From Corynebacterium sp. P3-F1 (GTDB taxonomy: Bacteria > Actinomycetota > Actinomycetes > Mycobacteriales > Mycobacteriaceae), in contig NZ_CP129965.1 in the NCBI RefSeq assembly GCF_030503635.1, positions 1,116,001 to 1,180,000 of the forward strand: a stretch of 64,000 bases of DNA, written 5' to 3'. Shown one piece after another: positions 8,667-16,149 of this stretch. The first letter of the stretch is position 1, and the number at the start of each line of letters is the position of its first letter. A program made the translations under genes and the position numbers. The notes below the pieces were generated by a model. The model saw only the letters and a list, made by a program, of their open reading frames with translations. It searched no databases and was not told the origin of the DNA.

Positions 8667-9650
8667 TTAGCCGATGGTCGGGACAACATAGACCGCCATC
8701 GCAATGGCGAGGATCCAGAGCAGCGCCAGCAGCTGCAGGACCCGATCCTCCAACGCGATTTCGTCCGGTGCGCCGCCGTTACCGCTGTCTACCTCCGCGG
8801 CGTAGCGCAGGATAGCGATGATGAACGGCACCATCGAGATTTGGTACCACAAGCCCTGGCCTTCCTCGACGCCGTCGCTAAGCGTGAAGCCCCACAGCGC
8901 GTAGGACATGACCACGGCTGTGGCGGACAGCGTCCACACAAAGCGCAGGTACGTCTGGGTGTAGCCCTGCAGCGACTTGCGGATTTTGGCGCCCGTGCGC
9001 TCGGCGAGCAACAGTTCGGCGTAGCGTTTACCGGAGGCCATGAACAGCGAACCGAACGCGGCAACCAGCAAGAACCATTGCGACAGGTCGATGCCCGCCG
9101 CCACACCGCCGGCCATGGCGCGCAGCATGAAGCCCGAGGACACGAGCGCGATATCGATCACCGGGATGTGCTTCCAGCCGAAGCAGTAGCCGAGCTGGAG
9201 AGCGATGTAGACGCCCACGACCGTGGCCAGTGCCGACCCGTCGGTGGCCAAAAACGACAACCCGATCGCGGCGGCGATGAGCACGACCGACATGACGTAC
9301 GCCAGGTTGATCGGCAGCATGCCGGAGGCGATCGGACGGAAACGTTTCGTGGGGTGTTCGCGGTCCGCTTCCACGTCGCGCGCGTCGTTGATCAGGTAGA
9401 TCGAGGATGCGCCGAAGCAAAACACGACGAACGCGAGCGCGATGTCGACGAAGGTCCGCGACGTGAACGAGTCCGCGCCTGCGGCCAGCGGTGCGGCAAG
9501 CACCAGGACGTTTTTGACCCACTGCTTCGGACGCAGACCTTTGATCATCGCGTCCGGGAGGTTCTTCGGCGGAGTCTTCTTCCGGTTGTAGTCCACGCCT
9601 TCGGTGTGCGGCTCGGACTTCAGAAACGGCTCATCTACAGGCTGTGTCAC
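8667..9650 (-). CDS. ubiA: Decaprenyl-phosphate phosphoribosyltransferase (UbiA/DprA-type prenyltransferase)
   Basis: A 327-residue integral membrane UbiA-superfamily enzyme that joins decaprenyl phosphate to phosphoribosyl pyrophosphate, the first step to decaprenyl-phospho-arabinose. The two Asp-rich motifs are present: YLINDARDVEADREHP (about residue 90) and the second loop around GKRYAELLLAER (about 215), with about eight or nine hydrophobic helices between and after. The start is a GTG at 9650 overlapping the stop of the phosphatase gene (GTGA). The neighbours glfT2, PAP2 phosphatase and aftB are the standard arabinogalactan order (Rv3805c-Rv3808c), which separates it from menaquinone-pathway UbiA proteins. 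Confidence 0.92.
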   Translation of the reverse strand: MTQPVDEPFLKSEPHTEGVDYNRKKTPPKNLPDAMIKGLRPKQWVKNVLVLAAPLAAGADSFTSRTFVDIALAFVVFCFGASSIYLINDARDVEADREHPTKRFRPIASGMLPINLAYVMSVVLIAAAIGLSFLATDGSALATVVGVYIALQLGYCFGWKHIPVIDIALVSSGFMLRAMAGGVAAGIDLSQWFLLVAAFGSLFMASGKRYAELLLAERTGAKIRKSLQGYTQTYLRFVWTLSATAVVMSYALWGFTLSDGVEEGQGLWYQISMVPFIIAILRYAAEVDSGNGGAPDEIALEDRVLQLLALLWILAIAMAVYVVPTIG

Positions 9651-10186
9651 GCTGTTCGCCTCTCAATGTCGATCGCGGCTCGTGCCACCCCAATGCCGAG
9701 CAACGCGCCGGCCAGGGTGTCCGTGGGGTAGTGCACCCCCAGGACCATGCGGGAGGTCATCATAATGGGGATTCCGGCGTACGGGAGTTTCGACCCGGTG
9801 ATGTCGGCCAGGTGCACCATCGCAGCGCTTGTCGACGTCGCGTGCGAGCTCGGGAAGCTCAGCTTCGACGGCGTGCCCACACCGATTTTCACCCGCGGGT
9901 CGTTCGGCCGGCGCCGCCGGACAATGCGCTTGAGCACCACCGATGCGGCATGCGCGGTGAATGCGCCTGCCCCCATGGCGAGCCATTTCCGGCGGCGCCG
10001 TTTATCGACGGCAGCACCCGCCCCCGCGATACCCATCCAACCGAGGGCATGCTCGCCGAAGTGGCTCATGCCGCGTGCGGCGGGGAGGACCCCCGGGGCG
10101 TCGAAAAGCGTGCCCTGAAGTGTGCTCAGGATGCCCGCTTCCGCGGAATCCCACGAGTTCGTGCTGCTGCCCTTCTTACTGCTCAT
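9647..10186 (-). CDS. PAP2-family phosphatase (Rv3807c-like, decaprenylphosphoryl-phosphoribose phosphatase)
   Basis: A 179-residue membrane phosphatase with all three PAP2 signature motifs in order: KRIVRRRRPNDP (about 85), SFPSSHATSTSA (about 112) and SRMVLGVHYPTD (about 148). At this position in the locus it is the candidate that removes the 5-phosphate from decaprenyl-phospho-5-phosphoribose made by UbiA. That role is inferred from synteny and family. It overlaps glfT2 by 11 bp at its 5' end and ubiA by 4 bp at its 3' end, so translation is probably coupled through the operon. Confidence 0.88.
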   Translation of the reverse strand: MSSKKGSSTNSWDSAEAGILSTLQGTLFDAPGVLPAARGMSHFGEHALGWMGIAGAGAAVDKRRRRKWLAMGAGAFTAHAASVVLKRIVRRRRPNDPRVKIGVGTPSKLSFPSSHATSTSAAMVHLADITGSKLPYAGIPIMMTSRMVLGVHYPTDTLAGALLGIGVARAAIDIERRTA

Positions 10187-12161
10187 CGAAGATCTTCTCC
10201 CAGTTGTCGTGGCTGGTCAGCTCCGGCTTGGCCTCGCGGTACGCGAGGGTCAACTCCGGCCATTGTTCCTTGATCTGCTTGTGCAGCTCCTTGGTCTGCT
10301 TGAGCAGGTCGTCCGCCAACGCCTTATCGCGCTTCCGGAAGGCCACGCCTGTGCCTCCCGCGGTGGACACCGTCGCGGAGTCGACCCGGGACAGCGTGTA
10401 CCAGCGCGCCTCTTCCGCGGTGAGGTTGAGCTGCGGTGCCTCCCAGTGCGCGCGGTCCTCCGTCGTCGTGAGGTGGCGCAGCGACTTGATCGCCCACGGG
10501 ATCTTCTTCACCTTAGCCAGACGCCCGCCGATCTTGTGCGTCGGCACGCCCGGTGCCCCCGTCGGCACCGGCAGGTCAGCCGCCGATTCGACGACCTGCG
10601 CGTCCGAAAAGTCCTTGCGAATGCTCTGAATGCGCGGCAAAGAGGATTCCAGGATGCCGAAGAGGTGGTCCGGGCCGGCCAGGAAGTCCTTCATCGCCTC
10701 GATCTGGATCGCCAGCGTCGAGTACTCCATGCACATGACGTGCTTGTAGCTGGATTTCAGCATCGACCTGAGCAGGCCGTTCGGGCTGCCGTCGAGGTAC
10801 ATCGAGGCCACGATCAGCCGGTTGCGCAGATGGAAATACGCCTGCCAATCGATGGCGTCGTCCTTGTCGGCCCAGGCCATGTGCCAGATGGCGGCACCGG
10901 GCCACGTGACCGTCGGAAAGCCGGCTTGCCCCGCGCGCAGGGAGTACTCCGTGTCGTCCCACTTAATGAACAGCGGGAGCGGTAGACCCATCTTCTCCGC
11001 CACCACCCGCGGGAAGAGGCACATCCACCAGCCGTTGAACTCGACATCGATACGCCTGTGCAACGGACGCGACGTGGTCTTGCGCGGGTCGAGGTCCTCT
11101 TCCTCGGTGCCCACGTACCCCAGCGGGTACTTGGAAAAATCGTGGTCGTACACCGCGTGCGGCGCTCCGCCCCACATGAAATCAGCGCGGTTGACCTGCT
11201 CGCCGGAGGTGCGCAACTGGCTGCGGTCCTGCAGGTTGAGCATCTGCCCGCCCACCAGAATCGGGCTCTTGGCGTACCGCGCCGCCTGCACAGCGCGCAG
11301 GATCGAATCCGGCTCAATCGCGATGTCGTCGTCCATGTACAGAATGAACGGCGCATCCGTCTGGTGCAGCGCCTCGTACATGATGCGCGAGTAGCCGCCG
11401 GAGCCGCCCAGGTTGCCCTGGCTGAAGATCTTCAACCGGCCGCCAAGCTTCTCCTCCGCCTCCGCGAAGTCCGGCTCATCCGCCGGGTGCTGGTTTCCCT
11501 GGTCCGGCATGAGCACATCGGTGATCGCGCCCAGCACCAGCGGATCTTCCGCGAGCGCGTGCAATGCGTTGACGGCGTCGCGCGGACGGTTGAATGTCGG
11601 GATGCCCACCGCGACCTTCTTTTCCGACGGCGCGATCGTCGTGCCGTCCGGCAGCGTCTGCTCGCCCGGCGCGCACGGCGCGTACCAGCCGGCATTGCTT
11701 ATCGACGTCTCCGACTGCCCCGTCTCCGTCGTCACATCGAACCAGAGCCAGCCTCCGTCCTCGAAGTTGCGCAACGGCAGCGGGATCTCCACCCGCTCAT
11801 CCGCCGCGTCGACGTTGAGGACTGAAATGCGTGTGCCGTCCTGCTTGGAGCGGTACACCGAGATCGTCGCCGCACCTTCCACGTCCATGCCCAGCACCAC
11901 CGTGTCCAGCTGGGACCAGCGACGCCAGTAGGAGGCGGGGAACGCATTGAAGTACGTTTCGAAGGAGACCTCTGTCCCCTCGGGAAGCTCTACCCGCGAA
12001 CGGTCCGGCCAGCTCACCCGCTGGGTGTTCTGCTCCGACTCAATGAGGTAGAGCATCCGCACATCGTGCGGTTCGCCCTTGCGGGGCAGCAGGATACGTT
12101 GCAGGACGTCGACAGCTTTCATGTCATTCACGGCCTCAAGGGTAATCGCTGGGCCGGACAC
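10176..12161 (-). CDS. glfT2: Galactofuranosyltransferase GlfT2
   Basis: A 661-residue GT2-family enzyme (648 if the ATG at 12123 is used) that polymerises the galactan chain with alternating beta-1,5 and beta-1,6 galactofuranose from UDP-Galf at the inner membrane face. An N-terminal beta-sandwich (about 1-170) precedes the GT-A domain. ILYMDDDIAIE (about 275) is the metal-binding DDD motif, WDDTEYSLRAG (about 400) carries the catalytic acidic pair and AAIWHMAW (about 427) a metal-binding His. A helical C-terminal region follows. The GTG at 12161 has a G-rich site very close. Unlike in mycobacteria, its substrate-supplying partner glf is not adjacent but 35.6 kb away. Confidence 0.93.
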   Translation of the reverse strand: MSGPAITLEAVNDMKAVDVLQRILLPRKGEPHDVRMLYLIESEQNTQRVSWPDRSRVELPEGTEVSFETYFNAFPASYWRRWSQLDTVVLGMDVEGAATISVYRSKQDGTRISVLNVDAADERVEIPLPLRNFEDGGWLWFDVTTETGQSETSISNAGWYAPCAPGEQTLPDGTTIAPSEKKVAVGIPTFNRPRDAVNALHALAEDPLVLGAITDVLMPDQGNQHPADEPDFAEAEEKLGGRLKIFSQGNLGGSGGYSRIMYEALHQTDAPFILYMDDDIAIEPDSILRAVQAARYAKSPILVGGQMLNLQDRSQLRTSGEQVNRADFMWGGAPHAVYDHDFSKYPLGYVGTEEEDLDPRKTTSRPLHRRIDVEFNGWWMCLFPRVVAEKMGLPLPLFIKWDDTEYSLRAGQAGFPTVTWPGAAIWHMAWADKDDAIDWQAYFHLRNRLIVASMYLDGSPNGLLRSMLKSSYKHVMCMEYSTLAIQIEAMKDFLAGPDHLFGILESSLPRIQSIRKDFSDAQVVESAADLPVPTGAPGVPTHKIGGRLAKVKKIPWAIKSLRHLTTTEDRAHWEAPQLNLTAEEARWYTLSRVDSATVSTAGGTGVAFRKRDKALADDLLKQTKELHKQIKEQWPELTLAYREAKPELTSHDNWEKIFDEQ

Positions 12162-12531
12162 GCCCTCCCCCGGCGCGCGGGGCGCACCGTAATACGGGCT
12201 GAAACGGTCCCGAGAAAACCGCAGGAACTATGCAGGGCATAGCCGGAGGTCCCTAGCGCGGCCGTCGTTCCCGGAGAAGTTTCCGCGGTGGAACTATGCA
12301 GCGCATAGTTGGCACCCCGGTCCTGCCGTCGTTCAGCTTGGCGCGGACAGGGACCGTCCGGGTCCCGCCCCGTGCGATCGAAAACCCCAGGAACTATGCA
12401 GGGCATAGTTTGATACCCCGCATCGAAGGAAGTTATCCACAGGCCTCCGAGTTCAGCCGGGGATGATGGTCCACCCCGTTTTATACAGTCCGTTCAACCC
12501 TCGGACAAACGACATAACGGCAGGTAAGACA
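12162..12531. repeat. Intergenic region with three copies of a 19-bp palindrome
   Basis: This 370-bp gap between glfT2 and the HNH gene holds three copies of AACTATGCAGGGCATAGTT, with 8-base inverted arms and a 3-base centre. Copy 1 is at 12226-12242 (right arm decayed), copy 2 at 12292-12310 (centre AGC) and copy 3 at 12392-12410. A secondary shared string CCGTCGTTC follows copies 1 and 2. The arrangement suggests a repeated hairpin element or a protein-binding cluster; no ORF here looks real. The last 50 bp before 12532 probably hold the HNH gene promoter. Confidence 0.7.
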
Positions 12532-13839
12532 ATGCGGAACCTAAAATACGACAACGAAGTACTACTCCTCGTCGACCGGATCCGGCACTTGTTCCAAGCG
12601 ATGACAAGGAACAAGGCTGAGCTACTCCAACTGATCTATGACTTCGACACCAACAATTTCGCCCAGGCCTTCGGTTCCTCATGTACGTCGTCCTGGCTCG
12701 TGCGTGAATTCGGAGTTGCGGCATCAACCGCGTACGAGTGGTTGCGGGTCTCTAAACAAGCAGTGCACTTCACCTTTCTCATGGAGGCTTTTCGCGCCGC
12801 GGAGATCGATTACTCCACTGTTCGCCTCCTGCTCAAGTATGTGACCGTCGACAACGAGGTAGAGCTCGTCGAAATGGCTAAGGAACTCGGACACGAGCAA
12901 ATGAAGAAGTATCTCGCCGGCAAAGAGACCAATCAACCTGAACCGGATAAGCCGGAGCATTTCCTGCGGGTCAAGGATCTTCCCGATGGCGGTGTGGCTG
13001 TCGAGGCAGTCATGAGCGGCACCGACGGTGCCTCGTTCAAAGCGGCCTTGAAGATCGGCGAAATGGGCTTCTACGAACAGGAGCACGCTGCGCAACAGGC
13101 CAGCGCGGAAGAAACCCGGCCGGCGCGAAAAACGGTCTCCGGGTACGGCATGCCGATTGGCCGTTCGTTGCTGCAATCCTTCATGGGGATGGTGCACTTG
13201 GTGCGCACCAAAGCGACCAGTCCACTGCGTACTCCGGGTGCTCACGTCAACATCGTGCTCAACGCCGACGGACACGCTTATATGCCGGCAGCCCCGAAAG
13301 TTCCGGCAGCCGCGCTAGCAAACCTCGTGGCAAACGGATTGACCCGCCTCAACGTTGCCGACAGCGCCGGACTCATCCTCAACGTGGGACGCGCCCAACG
13401 CTTAGCGACGGATGCGCAGGTCAATGCCCTCATGACCATGTGGGGGCACCAGTGCGCGATGCCGGGCTGCACCCACACCCGTTTCATGGAGATCCACCAC
13501 ATGGAGGAGTGGGCTGACGGTGGGGAAACGAACCTAGACAACCTTATTCCCCTGTGCAGCGCATGCCATTCTCTCGTGACGGACGGCTGGGCAAAGATCG
13601 AACGGCACGGCCACCAGATCCGCTTCTTCATGGGGGACGGATCAGCGTTCGTTTCCGACAATCATTCAACGACCCGGCGCGATTGCTCCGCGACCCCGCG
13701 CCCGGCGAGGGAAAAGTGGGAGGACGTCGATTCGTTCGCGGACACCGCGCGACAGCCCGGGCGGATTCTAGGGGTCGTTGCAACATTTCCTAGCTTTCAG
13801 CTAAACCTAACAGCTCCGCCATCCGCTCCGCAGGAGTAG
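12532..13839 (+). CDS. DUF222/HNH endonuclease (13E12-repeat family), C-terminus formed by IS30
   Basis: A 435-residue protein with an N-terminal DUF222 helical region (about 1-250) and a C-terminal HNH nuclease motif (about 305-350): CAMPGCTHTR, then MEIHHMEEWADGG and NLIPLCSACHSL, containing the zinc-binding cysteines and catalytic His. Such proteins are multi-copy in actinobacteria; a DNA-cleavage role is assumed, not shown. The ATG at 12532 follows GGCAGG; an ATG at 12463 is in frame. From about base 13766 the reading frame runs into the end of the IS30 element, so roughly the last two dozen residues are insertion-sequence DNA. The core domain is intact and may be functional. It marks the left edge of the accessory region. 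Confidence 0.82.
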   Translation: MRNLKYDNEVLLLVDRIRHLFQAMTRNKAELLQLIYDFDTNNFAQAFGSSCTSSWLVREFGVAASTAYEWLRVSKQAVHFTFLMEAFRAAEIDYSTVRLLLKYVTVDNEVELVEMAKELGHEQMKKYLAGKETNQPEPDKPEHFLRVKDLPDGGVAVEAVMSGTDGASFKAALKIGEMGFYEQEHAAQQASAEETRPARKTVSGYGMPIGRSLLQSFMGMVHLVRTKATSPLRTPGAHVNIVLNADGHAYMPAAPKVPAAALANLVANGLTRLNVADSAGLILNVGRAQRLATDAQVNALMTMWGHQCAMPGCTHTRFMEIHHMEEWADGGETNLDNLIPLCSACHSLVTDGWAKIERHGHQIRFFMGDGSAFVSDNHSTTRRDCSATPRPAREKWEDVDSFADTARQPGRILGVVATFPSFQLNLTAPPSAPQE

Positions 13840-15424
13840 CAAAACCCAACGTCTTACGCGGCCGACAATTCAACCGATGAGCAACAAGCTCCAACTCCTC
13901 CCGCCCATAAACACTCAAATCCGCACCTTTCGGAAAATACTGACGCAACAACCCATTAGTGTTCTCATTCGTCCCCCGCTGCCACGGCGACCCCGGATCA
14001 CAGAAATACACCGGACAATCCGTCGCAATGCTAAACGACCTATGACCAGCCATCTCTGAACCCTGATCCCAGGTCAACGACCCCCGAAGATGCTGCGGCA
14101 ACGTCATAATCGCCTCCACCAGCGCATCACGCACCGCCACCGCACCATGCCCATCCGGCAAATGCAGCAACATCACATACCGCGTCGTCCGCTCCACCAA
14201 CGTCCCAATCGCAGACCTTCCACCTGCACCGATAATCAGATCACCCTCCCAATGCCCCGGCACAGCCCGATCCTCAACAACAGCAGGACGATCGGCAATC
14301 ATGATCATCGGATCAATAAACCGACTCCTCGCAACACGCTGACCACGCGGTTTACGCCGCGTCCGCCCCGTACGAAGGGCATGGGCCACCACCTTCTTCA
14401 ACTCGCCTCTGGCCTGGCAATACAGCTCTTGATAGATCGTTTCATGACTCACATGCATAGTCTCATCGCCAGGGAATTCCCTGCGCAACCGGCCAGCCAC
14501 CTGCTCAGGGGAAAACTCCATCCGCAACCACTGCCACACCTGCTGTTTCAACCGCGGATTCGCCGCAATCTTCGACACCTTCGGCCGAAACCTCCGAAGC
14601 GTTGACTTCCGGTGCGCCTCATACGGGCGATAAATGCCATCATCACCACTATTGCGACTAATCTCGCGCGAAATCGTCCCCGGATCACGCCCAAGCTCAC
14701 GCGCAATCGCCCGAACCGATAAATTCCGATTCACCCGATCCGCGATGCGCTCCCGCTCCACCAACGACAAGTACCGCCGGTCAATCACCTTCTCCACCGC
14801 AGCCTGCGGCAACACCTCCACCGGAACACTGACCCGGCCATCAACATACGCAAGAACCTGCATAAGCCGTTTATAGCGATAAACTGCCTGGCCATCAGGC
14901 ACAAACGGCACACGCCGACCACGTGTTTTAATCACCCCCTTATCAACATCAAGCGCACCACGTAACCCCATCCCACACGCAGCTGCAGCAGAACGACGAT
15001 CCAACCCACAGGCCCGAAGCTCCAAATACTCCACTCGCCGCGCCGTAGCCACAGCCCGCCGACCCTCAGGAGCAGGACGGGGCCGCGCACCAATCGATAT
15101 CCCCACCCGGTATACCGACGAAGGATTCACACCCAACCGCCGCACAATATCCATTGGCGCGACATTCTGGGCAAACAACGCAACAATCTCGTCAACCACC
15201 TGTGACGACAACGTCTTATTCCGCAGTGGTAACCCATCACGATGCGCAATCCGATACGCCGTAGCTAACGACCATCCCAGATCCAGCCCAGCCGCACGCA
15301 CCGACAAACCATCACCCACCACCAACTGGTGGAACCGAGTGATCTCCTCAACCGGTGGATCCCACCGTGACACCGTCATCACCAACACCAACCCTTCAGA
15401 TCAGTGTTGCAACGACCACTAGAA
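13766..15424 (-). mobile_element. IS30-family insertion sequence, intact copy
   Basis: The element is bounded by 20-bp inverted repeats TTCTAGGGGTCGTTGCAACA (13766-13785) and its complement form at 15405-15424 (one mismatch), enclosing one transposase gene. A second, nearly identical copy starts at 38711. Both copies share a further 8 bases on the left (CGGGCGGA) and 7 on the right (CTTAAGC) outside these repeats. The true ends may therefore be longer (13758-15431), or both may sit in the same target sequence. The left end runs into the HNH gene and the right end truncates a binding-protein gene. No simple target duplication was seen. Confidence 0.85.
13790..15391 (-). CDS. IS30-family transposase
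   Basis: A 533-residue DDE transposase. The N-terminal half (about 1-240) carries helix-turn-helix segments (LVERERIADRVNRNLSVRAI, a typical IS30 DNA-binding block). The catalytic core has HWEGDLIIG (first Asp), LTWDQGSEM (second Asp) and the region from NENTNGLLRQYFPKG, which provides the conserved Asn-Asn-Glu-like signature of IS30. It is somewhat longer than the usual 340-470 residues because of an extra N-terminal HTH-like region. The first start is TTG (15391); an ATG at 15379 is in frame. Confidence 0.9.
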   Translation of the reverse strand: MVLVMTVSRWDPPVEEITRFHQLVVGDGLSVRAAGLDLGWSLATAYRIAHRDGLPLRNKTLSSQVVDEIVALFAQNVAPMDIVRRLGVNPSSVYRVGISIGARPRPAPEGRRAVATARRVEYLELRACGLDRRSAAAACGMGLRGALDVDKGVIKTRGRRVPFVPDGQAVYRYKRLMQVLAYVDGRVSVPVEVLPQAAVEKVIDRRYLSLVERERIADRVNRNLSVRAIARELGRDPGTISREISRNSGDDGIYRPYEAHRKSTLRRFRPKVSKIAANPRLKQQVWQWLRMEFSPEQVAGRLRREFPGDETMHVSHETIYQELYCQARGELKKVVAHALRTGRTRRKPRGQRVARSRFIDPMIMIADRPAVVEDRAVPGHWEGDLIIGAGGRSAIGTLVERTTRYVMLLHLPDGHGAVAVRDALVEAIMTLPQHLRGSLTWDQGSEMAGHRSFSIATDCPVYFCDPGSPWQRGTNENTNGLLRQYFPKGADLSVYGREELELVAHRLNCRPRKTLGFATPAERMAELLGLAES

Positions 15425-15820
15425 CTTAAGCAGGTCACAGAAAGCAGAAGACCCCGCCGGTGCGTGGTCAGCTGCAGAGATCTTCTCCAGGATTTCCGCA
15501 GTGAATCCGCTGGCAGTACCGTAGACCACCTCAGGTTTGTTTTCGCCGAGCTTTTCGGTAGCCCATGGGCCGACGCCAGACGCATCAACATCACCCTCAG
15601 CACCCCAGGGCGCTACGAGGACTGGTTGGATACCTAGAGCGAGCAAGGTATCGCTGTCTCCCAGGCCAACTGCGGCGATGCGCTCGTCCCCGGTGCCCTC
15701 ATTTTTTGACGCCGCCGCGTCATCGCCTCGGGAGCAACCAGACAGAACAAGAGTGGATGCTGCCAAGACAGCGGCGGTCTTCAGCGCCGCTCGACGGGTC
15801 AGCGAATTGTTTCGAAACAT
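15419..15820 (-). pseudogene. Iron-siderophore binding lipoprotein, truncated by IS30
   Basis: A 133-codon remnant of a FecB/FhuD-type ABC substrate-binding protein. The N-terminus has a twin-arginine-like stretch (SLTRRAALKTAA) and a lipobox (TLVLSGCSRG), then the start of the binding fold (RIAAVGLGDSDTLLALGI, with VAPWG). Intact members are about 320-340 residues; here the frame ends at the IS30 inverted repeat, which supplies the stop. A DtxR-type iron box lies 113-131 bp upstream (15933-15951), so the promoter was iron-controlled. It is distinct from the intact binding protein at 25755-26762. Downstream transporter genes were presumably lost with the IS insertion. Confidence 0.8.
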
Positions 15821-15932
15821 GTGAAAGCCTAACGTGTAAGGAACTCTTTGAGGCGCTGTAAAGTACCCGTAGCCCCAAAGGGCTGATGGCCTCTTTCAGC
15901 TACGGTGGATTCAGCAACCGCGCCCATCTTAC

Positions 15933-15951
15933 ACAGGTTAGGCTAACCACA
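15933..15951. promoter_or_regulatory. DtxR/IdeR iron box upstream of truncated binding protein
   Basis: The sequence ACACAGGTTAGGCTAACCA, with core AGGTTAGGCTAACC, matches about 15 of 19 positions of the DtxR consensus TTAGGTTAGSCTAACCTAA. It sits in the 317-bp gap 15821-16137, upstream of the minus-strand binding-protein remnant. The rest of that gap shows no gene; its right end, at the 3' end of the SIP gene, contains part of a direct repeat (16103-16149). Confidence 0.8.
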
Positions 15952-16102
15952 CAAAAGGCTGCCCTAAGTTAATTATTTTGGGGGATGTGTGGCCGCCGAT
16001 ATGGAGGCAGCTCAGCCGCTAGGGGCCAGCCGACAGGGGGCACTTTAGAAACGGTTTAGCAAACCACCAAACGTCCGCCGCTCCTCCACACGCTTCGCCC
16101 GA

Positions 16103-16149
16103 GACAAATGTCCTGAGGTTCGCCCGACCACCGGCAGTTACCTACCTCC
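16103..16149. repeat. Left member of an imperfect direct repeat bracketing the siderophore genes
   Basis: GACAAATGTCCT (16103-16114) and CCGGCAGTTACCTACCTCC (16131-16149) both recur, in the same order and orientation, at 38612-38623 and 38650-38668. The spacers are 16 and 26 bp. The right part of the left copy overlaps the stop codon of the SIP-fusion gene. Together the copies enclose about 22.5 kb containing every intact siderophore gene. Confidence 0.65.

Noticed and set aside
12128..12406. A 92-codon minus-strand ORF between glfT2 and the HNH gene
   Set aside because: Its repeated YALHSS string simply reflects the palindromic repeats; there is no ribosome site and composition is not protein-like.
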